29,452 nucleotides of DNA from Anaerolineae bacterium (GTDB taxonomy: Bacteria; Chloroflexota; Anaerolineae; JAFGEY01): positions 1-29,452 of the forward strand of contig JAFGEY010000307.1 of NCBI GenBank assembly GCA_016931365.1, written 5' to 3'. Shown piece by piece: positions 7,716 to 15,696 of the stretch (positions are counted from its first letter, which is position 1; each line of letters opens with the position of its first letter). The position numbers and the translations under genes were made by a program. Under the pieces are notes generated by a model that worked only from the letters and a program-made list of their open reading frames with translations, ran no database searches and was not told the origin of the DNA.

Positions 7716-9401
7716 ATGGATGCTCGACAAAAAACCATCCTTGGCGCGGCGTTGGGTGAATGTGTGCACGTGGCCGGCGTACTCAACTTTTTGCGGCTGG
7801 CCGAGGTTGAGGGCTACCGTACCCGCTTCACCGGCCCGGCCACACCCATTGCCGACCTGCTGGCCGCCATCCGCCGCGAGCAGCCCGACATCGTCGCCGT
7901 CAGCTACCGGCTGACGCCGGAAAACGCGCGCTCGCTGTTGATGGAACTGGGTGAGACGATCTCACAGGAAGAACTGGGTGAGCACACGCGATTTATCTTT
8001 GGCGGCACGCCGCCGGTTGCGGCCGTGGCCCGCGAGTTGAGTCTGTTTGAGGCCGTGTTCAGCGGCCAGGAACCGCCCGAAGCGGTAGTGGCCTATTTGC
8101 GCGGCCAGCCGTGGGAGCGGATGCAGACATCCGATTATCCCGCCGGGTTGATTGGACGCATGCGTTGGAAATCGCCCTACCCCATACTGCGCCACCATTT
8201 TGGCCTACCCGCGCTCACCATCGAGCCGACGGTGGCCGGCATTGCTCAAATCGCCGAAGCGCAAATATTGGACGTGATCTCGCTCGGCCCCGACCAGGAT
8301 GCACAAGAAAATTTCTTTCATCCCGAACGGATCGATCCCCGGCGTCTCGGCGCGGGTGGGGTGCCTTTTCGCACCGAGGCCGATCTAACGCGACTCTATG
8401 CGGCCAGCCGGTGTGGCAACTATCCACTGATGCGTTCTTATTCAGGGACATCGGATTTGTTGCGTTACGCTGAAATGCTACAACGGGTCATCAACAATGC
8501 CTGGTGCGCCACTTCGCTCTTTTGGTTCAATGTACTGGATGGCAGAGGCCCGCTCTCCCTACGCGAAAGCATCGCCGACCACATAACGTTGATGTGTTGG
8601 CATGGCGAACGCGACATCCCGGTGGAAGGCAACGAGCCGCATCACTGGGAGCTGCGCGACGGGCACGATGCCGTGTCCTGCGCGACAGCCTACCTTTACG
8701 CGTACATTGCCAGAGCGATGGGCGTGCGCGATTACATTGCCACCTATATGTTTGAGACACCGCCGCACCTATCCAACCGGATGGACCTGGCCAAGCAGTT
8801 GGCTAAAGCCGAACTGGCCGAAGAACTGTCGACGGACACCTTTCGCGTCTGGCGGCAGACGCGCACTGGCCTGATGAGCTATCCGGTAGACTCAGACGCA
8901 GCGCGGGGGCATCTGGGCGCGTCGGTCTACTTGCAAATGGCGCTGAAACCGCACATCGTCCATGTGGTGGGTTATTGCGAGGCCGATCACGCCGCCCGGC
9001 CCGAAGAGGTGATCGCAAGCTGCAAAATGGCTCGCCGGGTTGTCGAAAATGCCCTGCGCGGCGCGCCCGAGATGGCCGCCGATCCCTGTGTAAAAAAGCG
9101 CAAGGAAACGCTCCAACATGAGGCAATGATGATTATCAAAGCAATACGGAATTTGAATAAAAATGAGGTTGACGATCCCTTGCTTGATGTGGAAACGCTG
9201 GCGTATGCCGTGGAGATTGGTCTACTGGACGCACCTCATCTGCGCGGCAATCCATATACCGGCGGTGGAGTTCACCGCAGCCAGATACGCACGCAGGCCA
9301 TCGACGGAGCCATTTTTGCCGTAAATGAGGCCGGACAACCGCTGTCCGAGGAAGAGCGGATAGACACAATTCTATCGACAATGCGCTTTTGGGCCGAGTG
9401 A
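7716..9401 (+). CDS. B12-binding / glutamate mutase E-like fusion protein
   Basis: This 561-residue protein begins with a cobalamin-binding-like domain. Residues 11-20 contain ECVHVAG, resembling the DxHxxG loop that supplies the lower cobalt ligand, with cysteine in place of the aspartate two residues before the histidine. PDIVAVSY and FIFGGTPP follow, as in the flavodoxin-like B12 fold. The remainder (about residues 150-561) resembles the barrel of methylaspartate (glutamate) mutase subunit E, most clearly in its tail: LAYAVEIGLLDAPH, then a tyrosine-glycine segment and GQPLSEEERI. In known glutamate mutases, S and E are separate chains; here both parts sit in one. GAGGGAGAA precedes the ATG. 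The reaction could be a carbon-skeleton rearrangement of an amino acid, but the exact substrate is unknown. Confidence 0.7.
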   Translation: MDARQKTILGAALGECVHVAGVLNFLRLAEVEGYRTRFTGPATPIADLLAAIRREQPDIVAVSYRLTPENARSLLMELGETISQEELGEHTRFIFGGTPPVAAVARELSLFEAVFSGQEPPEAVVAYLRGQPWERMQTSDYPAGLIGRMRWKSPYPILRHHFGLPALTIEPTVAGIAQIAEAQILDVISLGPDQDAQENFFHPERIDPRRLGAGGVPFRTEADLTRLYAASRCGNYPLMRSYSGTSDLLRYAEMLQRVINNAWCATSLFWFNVLDGRGPLSLRESIADHITLMCWHGERDIPVEGNEPHHWELRDGHDAVSCATAYLYAYIARAMGVRDYIATYMFETPPHLSNRMDLAKQLAKAELAEELSTDTFRVWRQTRTGLMSYPVDSDAARGHLGASVYLQMALKPHIVHVVGYCEADHAARPEEVIASCKMARRVVENALRGAPEMAADPCVKKRKETLQHEAMMIIKAIRNLNKNEVDDPLLDVETLAYAVEIGLLDAPHLRGNPYTGGGVHRSQIRTQAIDGAIFAVNEAGQPLSEEERIDTILSTMRFWAE

Positions 9402-9780
9402 TGGCTCGCCATTCGGTCAACAGGTCAAAAAGCCAATACAGAGTCCGAAAACCAGGATCGTGCCCATCACCTTGCACAGATGCCAGATCAACGCGATCTG
9501 ACAATGTCCAGAAAGGAAGACAATTGTGGACGCGACCGAAGATATAGGTTGCGACGATCATCCATCTAGCCAGAATAGTTTCGATTTTTATAAACAGGTA
9601 TGTGTGCCGACATCTCGACGAATGTATTATCGGCGGGATGTCGCGCTTGCCAATGCCTCCTATCATCAAAAGATGAGCAGGACGAACTGAGGGCCTCCTT
9701 GTTCGCATAAGGGCCGCAGTTTGTTCTGCGGCCTTTATTATTTGTCCGTTGTAGACCTAGTGCGAAACAAGGAGGGTGTG
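9402..9780 (+). other. 379-base leader region with imperfect long hairpin
   Basis: There is no convincing gene in this gap. It contains an imperfect long hairpin at 9608-9643: CGACATC (9608-9614) pairs with GATGTCG (9637-9643) and the stem continues inward with a G:U pair and one mismatch to a 10-base loop. A second hairpin joins CGAAC (9683-9687) to GTTCG (9701-9705), with a GAG/CTC inner stem. The intrinsic terminator at 9712-9743 follows. This order (structured RNA, then terminator, then a metal-transport gene pair) is what a transcription-attenuating riboswitch would look like. I could not match it to the M-box or yybP-ykoY consensus. Confidence 0.45.
9712..9743 (+). terminator. Intrinsic terminator upstream of the MgtE-like gene
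   Basis: GGCCGCAG (9712-9719) and CTGCGGCC (9726-9733) form a perfect 8-bp stem with a TTTGTT loop, followed by TTTATTATTT. It can end transcription from the upstream B12 gene. Alternatively it can act as the terminator of a leader attenuator for the metal transport genes, because the next start codon is only 38 bases away. Confidence 0.8.
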
Positions 9781-11031
9781 ATGTTGTACGTTAGCCAGTT
9801 AAAAGGAAAACAAATCTGGGATGCTTGGGGTGCGCCAGTGGGGCACTGCACCGACGTACTGATCGGCAGTCCGGATCGCGCATTTCCTCCCATCTGCGCG
9901 CTGGCCTTGCATGACGCAGGGTTGCAGTTCGTCGCCGCCGAACAAATCAGCGGGCTGTATCCCAGCATCATCCTCACCGTACCCCGTGAGGAGATCAAAC
10001 CGTACACGCCGCAAGGTGACGAGCTGTGGCTGATCGACCGCGTACTTGATCGCCAGATCGTGGACACTGAAGGCCGGCGCGTGGTGCGCGTCAACGACCT
10101 GCAGATCGCCAAAGTGCGCGGTCGCTTCTGTCTGACCGGCGTCGACGTGGGCGGGCTGGGCTTGCTGCGCCGCCTGGGCGTGGAACGGCCGGCCGGCTCA
10201 CTCTTGCGTCTTTTCAAGCGCCCGTTGCCCGAGGGCGTCATTCCCTGGGAAGATGTCGCCCCATTGCACCGCGAGGATCCGCTGCGGCTGCGTATCTCGC
10301 GCGACCGGATCAGCCAGCTTCCTCCAGCAGACATCGCGGCCATTTTCAATGACCTGGACCAGCAAACCGGTCAGGCGTTGATCGCGTCACTAGACGACGA
10401 AACCCTGGCCGATACACTGGAAGAGGTGCCCTCCGATCTCCAGGTCGCCATGCTGGCCCATCTGGAGCCGGAACGCGCGGCCGACATCCTGGAAGAGATG
10501 CCTCCGGACGAGGCGGCCGACCTGCTGGCCGACCTGCCCGCGCAAACCAGCGATCAACTTCTCCAATTGATGGAGGAGCAAGATGCCCAGGACGTTCGCG
10601 CCTTGCTGGTCTATCCTGAGGACTCGGCCGGCGGGATTATGAACACTGAATTTGCCGTAGTACCGGTCGGGATGCGCGCCGGCGAGGCGCTCGATTATCT
10701 GCGCAAGTCCGAGCAGGCACGCGAAGACGAGGCGATGTACTATATATATGTGATAAATGAGGAAAAACATCTATACGGTGTAATCAGCCTGCGTGACTTG
10801 GTGATGGCGCCGCCCGACTCTGCCTTGAGCAAATTGGTCGAACAAGACCCCATCGTCGTGGAAGCGCACACCTCGCAAGAAGAGGTGGCCTACCTGGTGG
10901 CCAAGTATGATCTGCTGGCCGTGCCGGTCGTGGACCAGTCCAGGACGCTGCTAGGCATCGTCACCGTCGACGATGCGATCGATGCTGTGCTGCCCACAGC
11001 CTGGAAAAAGCGCATCCCGCGCTTCTTTTGA
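9781..11031 (+). CDS. Soluble PRC-barrel / MgtE N-domain / CBS-pair protein
   Basis: This 416-residue protein contains PRC-barrel-like segments at about residues 1-75 and 80-150. An MgtE intracellular N domain with repeated acidic helices (about 195-290; LEEMPPDEAADLLADLP) follows, and then a CBS pair (about 290-410). There is no membrane segment, so the magnesium channel of MgtE is absent and this is probably a cytoplasmic metal or nucleotide sensor. I chose the ATG at 9781 because it has a strong AAGGAGGG ribosome-binding site; an alternative TTG at 9721 would lie inside the terminator hairpin. The Nramp-like transporter starts 15 bases downstream. The pair is likely a regulator-transporter unit, with this protein gating or sensing. 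That role is inferred from domain content and adjacency. Confidence 0.85.
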   Translation: MLYVSQLKGKQIWDAWGAPVGHCTDVLIGSPDRAFPPICALALHDAGLQFVAAEQISGLYPSIILTVPREEIKPYTPQGDELWLIDRVLDRQIVDTEGRRVVRVNDLQIAKVRGRFCLTGVDVGGLGLLRRLGVERPAGSLLRLFKRPLPEGVIPWEDVAPLHREDPLRLRISRDRISQLPPADIAAIFNDLDQQTGQALIASLDDETLADTLEEVPSDLQVAMLAHLEPERAADILEEMPPDEAADLLADLPAQTSDQLLQLMEEQDAQDVRALLVYPEDSAGGIMNTEFAVVPVGMRAGEALDYLRKSEQAREDEAMYYIYVINEEKHLYGVISLRDLVMAPPDSALSKLVEQDPIVVEAHTSQEEVAYLVAKYDLLAVPVVDQSRTLLGIVTVDDAIDAVLPTAWKKRIPRFF

Positions 11032-11046
11032 GTCAGGGAGTCGGCA

Positions 11047-12297
11047 ATGAAGAAATTATTCCAGCCTTTCCAAAATCTGTTTCGCCGGTTGTGGTTCTAT
11101 CTGGCCCTCTTTGGCCCCGGCCTGATCACCGCCAACGCTGGCAACGACGCACCGGGCATCGCCACCTACTCGATGGCCGGTTCAACCTACGGCTATCGTT
11201 TCCTGTGGCTGATCTTGTTCGTCACTGTGGGCGGGGTGGTAGTGCAAGAGATGGCAGCGCGGATGGGCGCTGTGACCGGCAAGGGCGCCACCGACCTGAT
11301 CCGCGAGCGTTTTGGTGTGCGCGTGACGGCTTTTGCCATGCTCTGTCTGCTGTTGGCCAACCTGGGCACCACCATCGCCGAGTTTGCCGGTATCGCCGCC
11401 GGGGCCGAACTGTTGGGCGTGAGCCGCTATCTGGCCGTGCCGCTGCTGGCTCTGCTGGTGGGGTTCGTCGTCTTGCGCAGCTCTCGACGGTATGTGGAAA
11501 AGGTGCTGCTGGTGCTCTGCCTGTCAGCCCTGAGCTACGTGATCACCGTTTTTTTGCTGCGCCCGCCGTGGGGCGAAATTGCGCGGCAGGCGGTCACCCC
11601 CTCTTTTCAGGGCAACACCGATTACGTCCTGGCCGTGCTGGCCACGATCGGTACGACAATCACCCCCTGGGGCATCGTTTACCTCCAGGCTTCGGTGGCC
11701 GACAAAAGGGTGTCGTTGGATGAATACCGCTACACCCGTATGGATGTGGTCAGTGGCGCGGCGTGGGGTAATGTCGTCTCTGCGTTCATCGTCATCTGCA
11801 CGGCGGCCACGCTGTTTGTAGCCAAAATGCCCGTAGAGACAGCCGAGCAGGCTGCACAGGCTCTCGAACCACTGGCCGGGGCCGGTGCGCGCTATTTGTT
11901 CTCGATAGGGCTGCTAGGGGCGTCCCTTCTGGCTGCCATAGTGCTGCCCCTGTCCACAACTTATGCGGTTTGCGAAGCGTTCGGCTGGGAACGCGGATTG
12001 GATCGCTCAAGGCGGGAAGCGCCGATCTTTTATAGCCTGTACGTGATTATGATCGTCATCGGTGTGCTGGTGGTGCTCATCCCCGGCATCCCGCTTTTTC
12101 CGTTAATGTGGCTGTCCCAGTCACTCAACGCCATCCTGCTTCCGGTGCTGCTAGTCCTGATGCTGCGTCTGGTCAACAGTCGCCGGGTCATGGGCGACTG
12201 GGTGAACAAAAGGTGGCAGAACGTGCTGGCCTGGGCGCTAACCGGGGCAATTGCCTGCGTTACGTTGGTGCTGCTCGCCTCGCCCTGGCTGCGTTGA
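11047..12297 (+). CDS. Divergent Nramp-family (SLC11-like) divalent metal transporter
   Basis: This is a polytopic membrane protein of 416 residues with about 11 hydrophobic segments. The first helix region GPGLITANAGNDAPG aligns with the Nramp motif GPGFL...DPGN, but the DPGN metal-binding tetrad is replaced by NDAPG. The sixth-helix MPH motif reads TPW here (GTTITPWGIVY). Canonical manganese/iron Nramps need these residues, so the substrate may differ; magnesium-type Nramp-related proteins also lack part of this set. It follows the PRC/MgtE-N/CBS gene by 15 bases with a GGGAG ribosome-binding site, so the two form an operon. The family call is solid. The transported ion is uncertain, with Mg2+ or Mn2+ most plausible from the partner gene. 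Confidence 0.88.
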   Translation: MKKLFQPFQNLFRRLWFYLALFGPGLITANAGNDAPGIATYSMAGSTYGYRFLWLILFVTVGGVVVQEMAARMGAVTGKGATDLIRERFGVRVTAFAMLCLLLANLGTTIAEFAGIAAGAELLGVSRYLAVPLLALLVGFVVLRSSRRYVEKVLLVLCLSALSYVITVFLLRPPWGEIARQAVTPSFQGNTDYVLAVLATIGTTITPWGIVYLQASVADKRVSLDEYRYTRMDVVSGAAWGNVVSAFIVICTAATLFVAKMPVETAEQAAQALEPLAGAGARYLFSIGLLGASLLAAIVLPLSTTYAVCEAFGWERGLDRSRREAPIFYSLYVIMIVIGVLVVLIPGIPLFPLMWLSQSLNAILLPVLLVLMLRLVNSRRVMGDWVNKRWQNVLAWALTGAIACVTLVLLASPWLR

Positions 12298-12302
12298 TCG
12301 CG

Positions 12303-12671
12303 ATCTGGTTTGGAGGTACAATCACGGGGATCAGCCGCACGTTCAGCTATCACCTGAACGTACGCGCGTTTTCCGGCGAAAGCACCACCACCTGGCAAGG
12401 ACACTAGGCGCGCGTCGACACCGATGTCGCCTGGGCGCGTGGAAACCAGGTGTGGTTCAAGCTGGATCGAGAGACATTGGGCAATCCAGACTGGCTGGCC
12501 GTCATCGCCGAGACGCGGCAGGGAATCACGCTCGATCACATGGCCTGGCACTTGATCCGCCTCCAAGCCTGGCCGTGGGAAAAAGCCGGTGCAACGGCAT
12601 TGCACCGGACTGGCAGGCATCTCCTTTGCAACCAAATGGCGCGGGACGATCGACTGGGGGAAATCCCCTAA
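12303..12671 (+). pseudogene. Possible decayed gene with in-frame stop
   Basis: The gap after the Nramp gene (12298-12889) holds one frame with protein-like composition on both sides of a TAG at 12405-12407. After the stop it reads on through VDTDVAWARGNQVWFKLDRE and continues to a stop at 12671. No good start codon or ribosome-binding site accompanies either half; the GTG at 12450 is the best candidate for a 73-residue product. I do not recognise the family. It could be a short remnant of a gene or chance coding. The rest of the gap up to 12790 holds AT-rich sequence with a small ATGAAA/TTTCAT hairpin near 12723 and no clear gene. Confidence 0.25.
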
Positions 12672-12791
12672 TCCATTTGAGGGTAAACTCTGATGGAGAA
12701 AGGGGGACAAAGGGTTGTTTCCAATGAAATTTTATGGTTTCATGTAAAATATTTATCGTGATTGGCCGTTATGAATGGTCAGGAATTTCTC

Positions 12792-12802
12792 AAAGGAGGT
12801 GA
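12792..12802 (+). promoter_or_regulatory. Perfect Shine-Dalgarno without a start codon
   Basis: AAAGGAGGTGA is an 11-base perfect complement to the standard 3' end of 16S rRNA. No ATG, GTG or TTG lies at a suitable distance: the overlapping GTG at 12799 is too close and would give only a nine-codon peptide. The true gene starts about 88 bases downstream with its own TAAGGAG. Such orphan sites (STAB-SD in Bacillus cry mRNA) are known to protect mRNA 5' ends by binding ribosomes. Confidence 0.5.
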
Positions 12803-12889
12803 ATCGAGAAAAAAGAGATAAAGCCTAGAGTGCAGAAAAACATCCGATTGTTGTTCTTGAGCCCATTCTACAAGTTAAGGAGAAAAATG

Positions 12890-13996
12890 ATGTCGAAAAA
12901 GAATTTATCTTTGGCGTTGATGACCATCCTAATCGCCGCCGCTATGCTACTCCCGGCCTGTACAAAAACCAAGGAAGCCAAGCTGGCCGTGGGCATTGTA
13001 CTGCCGACCAAGGACGAGCCGCGTTGGATTCAAGACGAGACACGTTTCCGCGACGCGCTCAACAAGGCCGGTTATGAGGTTGAGATCCTCTTCAGCCAGG
13101 GCTCTTCGGCCAAAGAAAAAGAGAATGTCGAAGCTTTGATCACCAAGGGTGTCCAGGTCATCATCATCTGCCCGCAAGACGGCACGGCTGCCGCTGCGGC
13201 GGCTCAAGCCGCCCGCGACGCCAAGGTCAAGGTCATTTCTTACGACCGCCTGATCCGTGATACGGACGCAGTGGACTATTACGTGACCTTTGACAGCATC
13301 GCCGTCGGCGCGGCCTGGAGCCAGTACTTGATCGACCACGCCACCGGCACGGGCAACCCGCTGTATCTGTACGCTGGTGCGGCGTCTGACAACAATGCCT
13401 TTATCTTTTTCCAGGGTGCCTGGGAGAGAATCCAGCCCAAGATCGCTGACGGTACGTTTGTGATCAAGAACTCGAGCGAAGCGATCGCACTTCAGGGCAA
13501 GAATTCGCTGACCCGCGACGAAATGGCCAAGATCATCGGCCAAGTCACCACGGAGTGGAAGTTCGATGTCGCCAAGAACCTGGCGGAGGCCAATCTGACC
13601 GCCGCCGCCGCCGCTGACAAGGGCACGGTCTACATCCTCGCCCCCAACGACGGCACGGCACGCGCAATCGCCGATGCTTTTGCCGCTGACAAGGACGTCA
13701 CCAAGTACTATGTGTCCGGTCAGGATGCCGAGAAAGCCTCGGTGCAGTACATCATTGATGGCAAGCAGTCAATGACCGTCTTTAAGGACGTGCGTATGCT
13801 GGTCGATGATGCCATCGCCGCCGCCATCGCCTTGCTCAAAAATGAGCCCCCCGCTTCCAAGGGCTCTTACAACAACGGTAAAATCGACGTTCCGGCCATC
13901 CAGTCTGCGGTGATCACGGTTGACAAGGACAACGTCAAAGCCGCACTGATTGACTCGGGGTACTATAAGGCCGAAGACTTTACCAATCTGCCCTAG
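12890..13996 (+). CDS. chvE: Multiple-sugar ABC transporter substrate-binding lipoprotein (ChvE-like)
   Basis: This is the extracytoplasmic sugar receptor of an importer, 368 residues. The N-terminus is a lipoprotein signal: KK, a hydrophobic stretch and the lipobox LPAC with C24 as the lipidated cysteine. The mature part has the periplasmic-binding-protein fold, with VGIVLPTKDEPRWIQD at the first strand and SYDRLIRDTDAVDYYVTFD in the hinge region, both characteristic of the ChvE xylose/galactose/arabinose group. The ATG at 12890 lies 7 bases after TAAGGAG; the in-frame ATG at 12887 is an equal alternative. An upstream GTG at 12830 would add 20 residues ahead of the signal peptide and is unlikely. 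It heads the importer operon and is probably the most strongly expressed gene in it. Confidence 0.93.
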   Translation: MSKKNLSLALMTILIAAAMLLPACTKTKEAKLAVGIVLPTKDEPRWIQDETRFRDALNKAGYEVEILFSQGSSAKEKENVEALITKGVQVIIICPQDGTAAAAAAQAARDAKVKVISYDRLIRDTDAVDYYVTFDSIAVGAAWSQYLIDHATGTGNPLYLYAGAASDNNAFIFFQGAWERIQPKIADGTFVIKNSSEAIALQGKNSLTRDEMAKIIGQVTTEWKFDVAKNLAEANLTAAAAADKGTVYILAPNDGTARAIADAFAADKDVTKYYVSGQDAEKASVQYIIDGKQSMTVFKDVRMLVDDAIAAAIALLKNEPPASKGSYNNGKIDVPAIQSAVITVDKDNVKAALIDSGYYKAEDFTNLP

Positions 13997-14008
13997 GAAA
14001 AAACACCA

Positions 14009-14131
14009 GTTGACCACTGTAGTGCAAAGAATTAGTCTGCACGCAGCCGCAAAAAAGCTATACTGTTCGCCGTGGTCAACGAACAACCCGTGCAGGGATA
14101 GTGATGGCCTGGCCGTTGCTGTTCCTGCACG
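14009..14131 (+). promoter_or_regulatory. Mutually exclusive stems between binding-protein and ATPase genes
   Basis: GTTGACCAC (14009-14017) and GTGGTCAAC (14072-14080) form a perfect 9-bp inverted repeat. CGTGCAGG (14089-14096) can pair either backward with CTGCACG (14037-14043) or forward with CCTGCACG (14124-14131). No T-run follows, so this is not a simple terminator. Position and structure suit 3'-end protection of the binding-protein mRNA, giving more binding protein than transporter. Confidence 0.5.
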
Positions 14132-14163
14132 CTTTGTATCACCTTTCAATAACCGGAGGCGCG

Positions 14164-15687
14164 ATGAGTGTTCCCCTGTTAGAGATGAGAAACATAACCA
14201 AAGAATTTCCCGGCGTCAAAGCGCTGGACAATGTCAGCTTTGGCGTGAGCGAGGGCGAAATTCATGGCCTGGTTGGAGAAAATGGCGCGGGCAAATCAAC
14301 GCTGATGAAAGTATTGAGTGGGGTCTATCCACATGGAACCTACAGCGGCGACATTCTGCTGCGTGGGGAGATGCAAACATTCAGAGGGATTGGCGACAGT
14401 GAACGAGCCGGCATCGCTATCATTTATCAAGAGCTGGCGCTTATCCCTGAAATGACGGTTTATGAGAACATTTTTCTCGGCCATGAGATTCGCCATGGCC
14501 TGGTAATCGACTGGAATGAGACGATCAAGCGCGCAAACGAAATGCTCAAAAGAGTCAGGCTCGACGTCAACCCCGAGACCAGGGTCAAAGATTTGGGTGT
14601 GGGCAAACAGCAGTTGATTGAAATTGCCAAGGCACTGAACCGCGATGTCAAACTGTTGATCCTGGATGAGCCGACGGCGGCTTTGAATGAGGATGACTGC
14701 GCCAACCTGTTGAATTTGCTACGCGAACAGCGCGCCCATGGGGTGACGTGCGTTTTGATCTCGCACAAGTTGAGAGAAGTGGTTGCCATTGCCGATTCGA
14801 TCACCGTTTTGCGCGATGGAAAAACCATTTGCACCCTGGATGCCCACAAGGGAGAGGTGTCTGAACCGGTGCTGATCAAGCATATGGTTGGGCGCGAGAT
14901 CAGCAACATCTACCCACCAAAAGACCACCGGCCATCCAAAGAGGTCGTGTTCGAAGTGAGAGACTGGAACGCATACAATCCTCAACTCGGCCGAAAAGTC
15001 CTCAAGGATATTCGCTTTAATGTTAAAAAGGGTGAGATCGTCGGCCTTGCTGGTCTGATGGGATCGGGGCGTACAGAGCTTGCTTTGAGCCTATTTGGCA
15101 ACCCCGATGGGTATCACATCAGCGGCGAGGTTTTTGTGCATGGCACCAAGATGCATTTTGGACATCCCCAAGATGCGATTAAGGCTGGTGTTGCTTATCT
15201 GAGCGAAGACAGAAAAGGCAGTGGCCTGATTCTGATCCAGGACGTCAAGCAAAACATCACGCTTGCCAACCTGCGGGAAATTGCGCGTCATGGTGTGGTT
15301 GATAACAATGCCGAGATTCGAATTGCCACCCAATACAAGGACTCGCTCAACATCAGAACGCCCAGCATTGAGCAGACAGTTGGAAATTTGAGCGGCGGCA
15401 ACCAGCAAAAGGTCTACCTTGGAAAATGGTTGTTCGTCAAACCAGATGTGCTGATCCTGGACGAGCCAACACGCGGCATTGATGTCGGTGCAAAATATGA
15501 GATTTATACGATTATGAACCGACTGATCAAGGAGGGTATGAGCATCATCATGATCTCATCCGAATTGCCCGAGATATTGGGGATGAGCGATCGGGTGTAT
15601 GTCGTTTCTGCCGGCAAAATTGCTGGTGAACTACCCATTGAGAAAGCCACGCAAGAAATCATTATGGCTCTAGCAACTGACTACTGA
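14164..15687 (+). CDS. mmsA: Multiple-monosaccharide ABC importer ATP-binding protein (tandem NBD)
   Basis: This is the energising subunit of the sugar importer, 507 residues with two fused nucleotide-binding domains, the standard size for the GguA/MmsA/XylG family. The first domain has Walker A GENGAGKST (about residues 38-46), signature GVGKQQ, Walker B LLILDEPTAAL and the switch histidine in LISHKL. The second has the degenerate Walker A GLMGSGRTE, normal for the family, then LSGGNQQK and LILDEPTRGID. The ATG at 14164 follows CCGGAGG. An upstream in-frame extension to 14101 lacks a ribosome-binding site and lies in the hairpin region, so I rejected it. The permease gene begins 9 bases after its stop. 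Confidence 0.95.
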   Translation: MSVPLLEMRNITKEFPGVKALDNVSFGVSEGEIHGLVGENGAGKSTLMKVLSGVYPHGTYSGDILLRGEMQTFRGIGDSERAGIAIIYQELALIPEMTVYENIFLGHEIRHGLVIDWNETIKRANEMLKRVRLDVNPETRVKDLGVGKQQLIEIAKALNRDVKLLILDEPTAALNEDDCANLLNLLREQRAHGVTCVLISHKLREVVAIADSITVLRDGKTICTLDAHKGEVSEPVLIKHMVGREISNIYPPKDHRPSKEVVFEVRDWNAYNPQLGRKVLKDIRFNVKKGEIVGLAGLMGSGRTELALSLFGNPDGYHISGEVFVHGTKMHFGHPQDAIKAGVAYLSEDRKGSGLILIQDVKQNITLANLREIARHGVVDNNAEIRIATQYKDSLNIRTPSIEQTVGNLSGGNQQKVYLGKWLFVKPDVLILDEPTRGIDVGAKYEIYTIMNRLIKEGMSIIMISSELPEILGMSDRVYVVSAGKIAGELPIEKATQEIIMALATDY

Positions 15688-15696
15688 GGAGGCTCC

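Noticed and set aside
2233..9560. Shared GTTGCGACGATC in the atpB-atpE gap (about 2234) and the leader near 9550
   Set aside because: A 12-base match between two places in a 29-kb sequence is expected many times by chance, and the flanks do not match.
9721..9780. TTG start at 9721 for the PRC/MgtE-N/CBS gene
   Set aside because: It lies in the terminator loop and has no ribosome-binding site, whereas the ATG at 9781 has AAGGAGGG.
12030..12710. Minus-strand open frame of 226 codons over the Nramp 3' end and the gap
   Set aside because: Its second half is antisense to the Nramp gene and the protein shows no motif, no hydrophobic pattern and no ribosome-binding site.
12251..12727. Plus-strand frame of 158 codons in the gap after the Nramp gene
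   Set aside because: Arginine/histidine/proline-rich shadow-like composition; starts inside the Nramp gene. The other plus frame (12303-12671) looks more protein-like.
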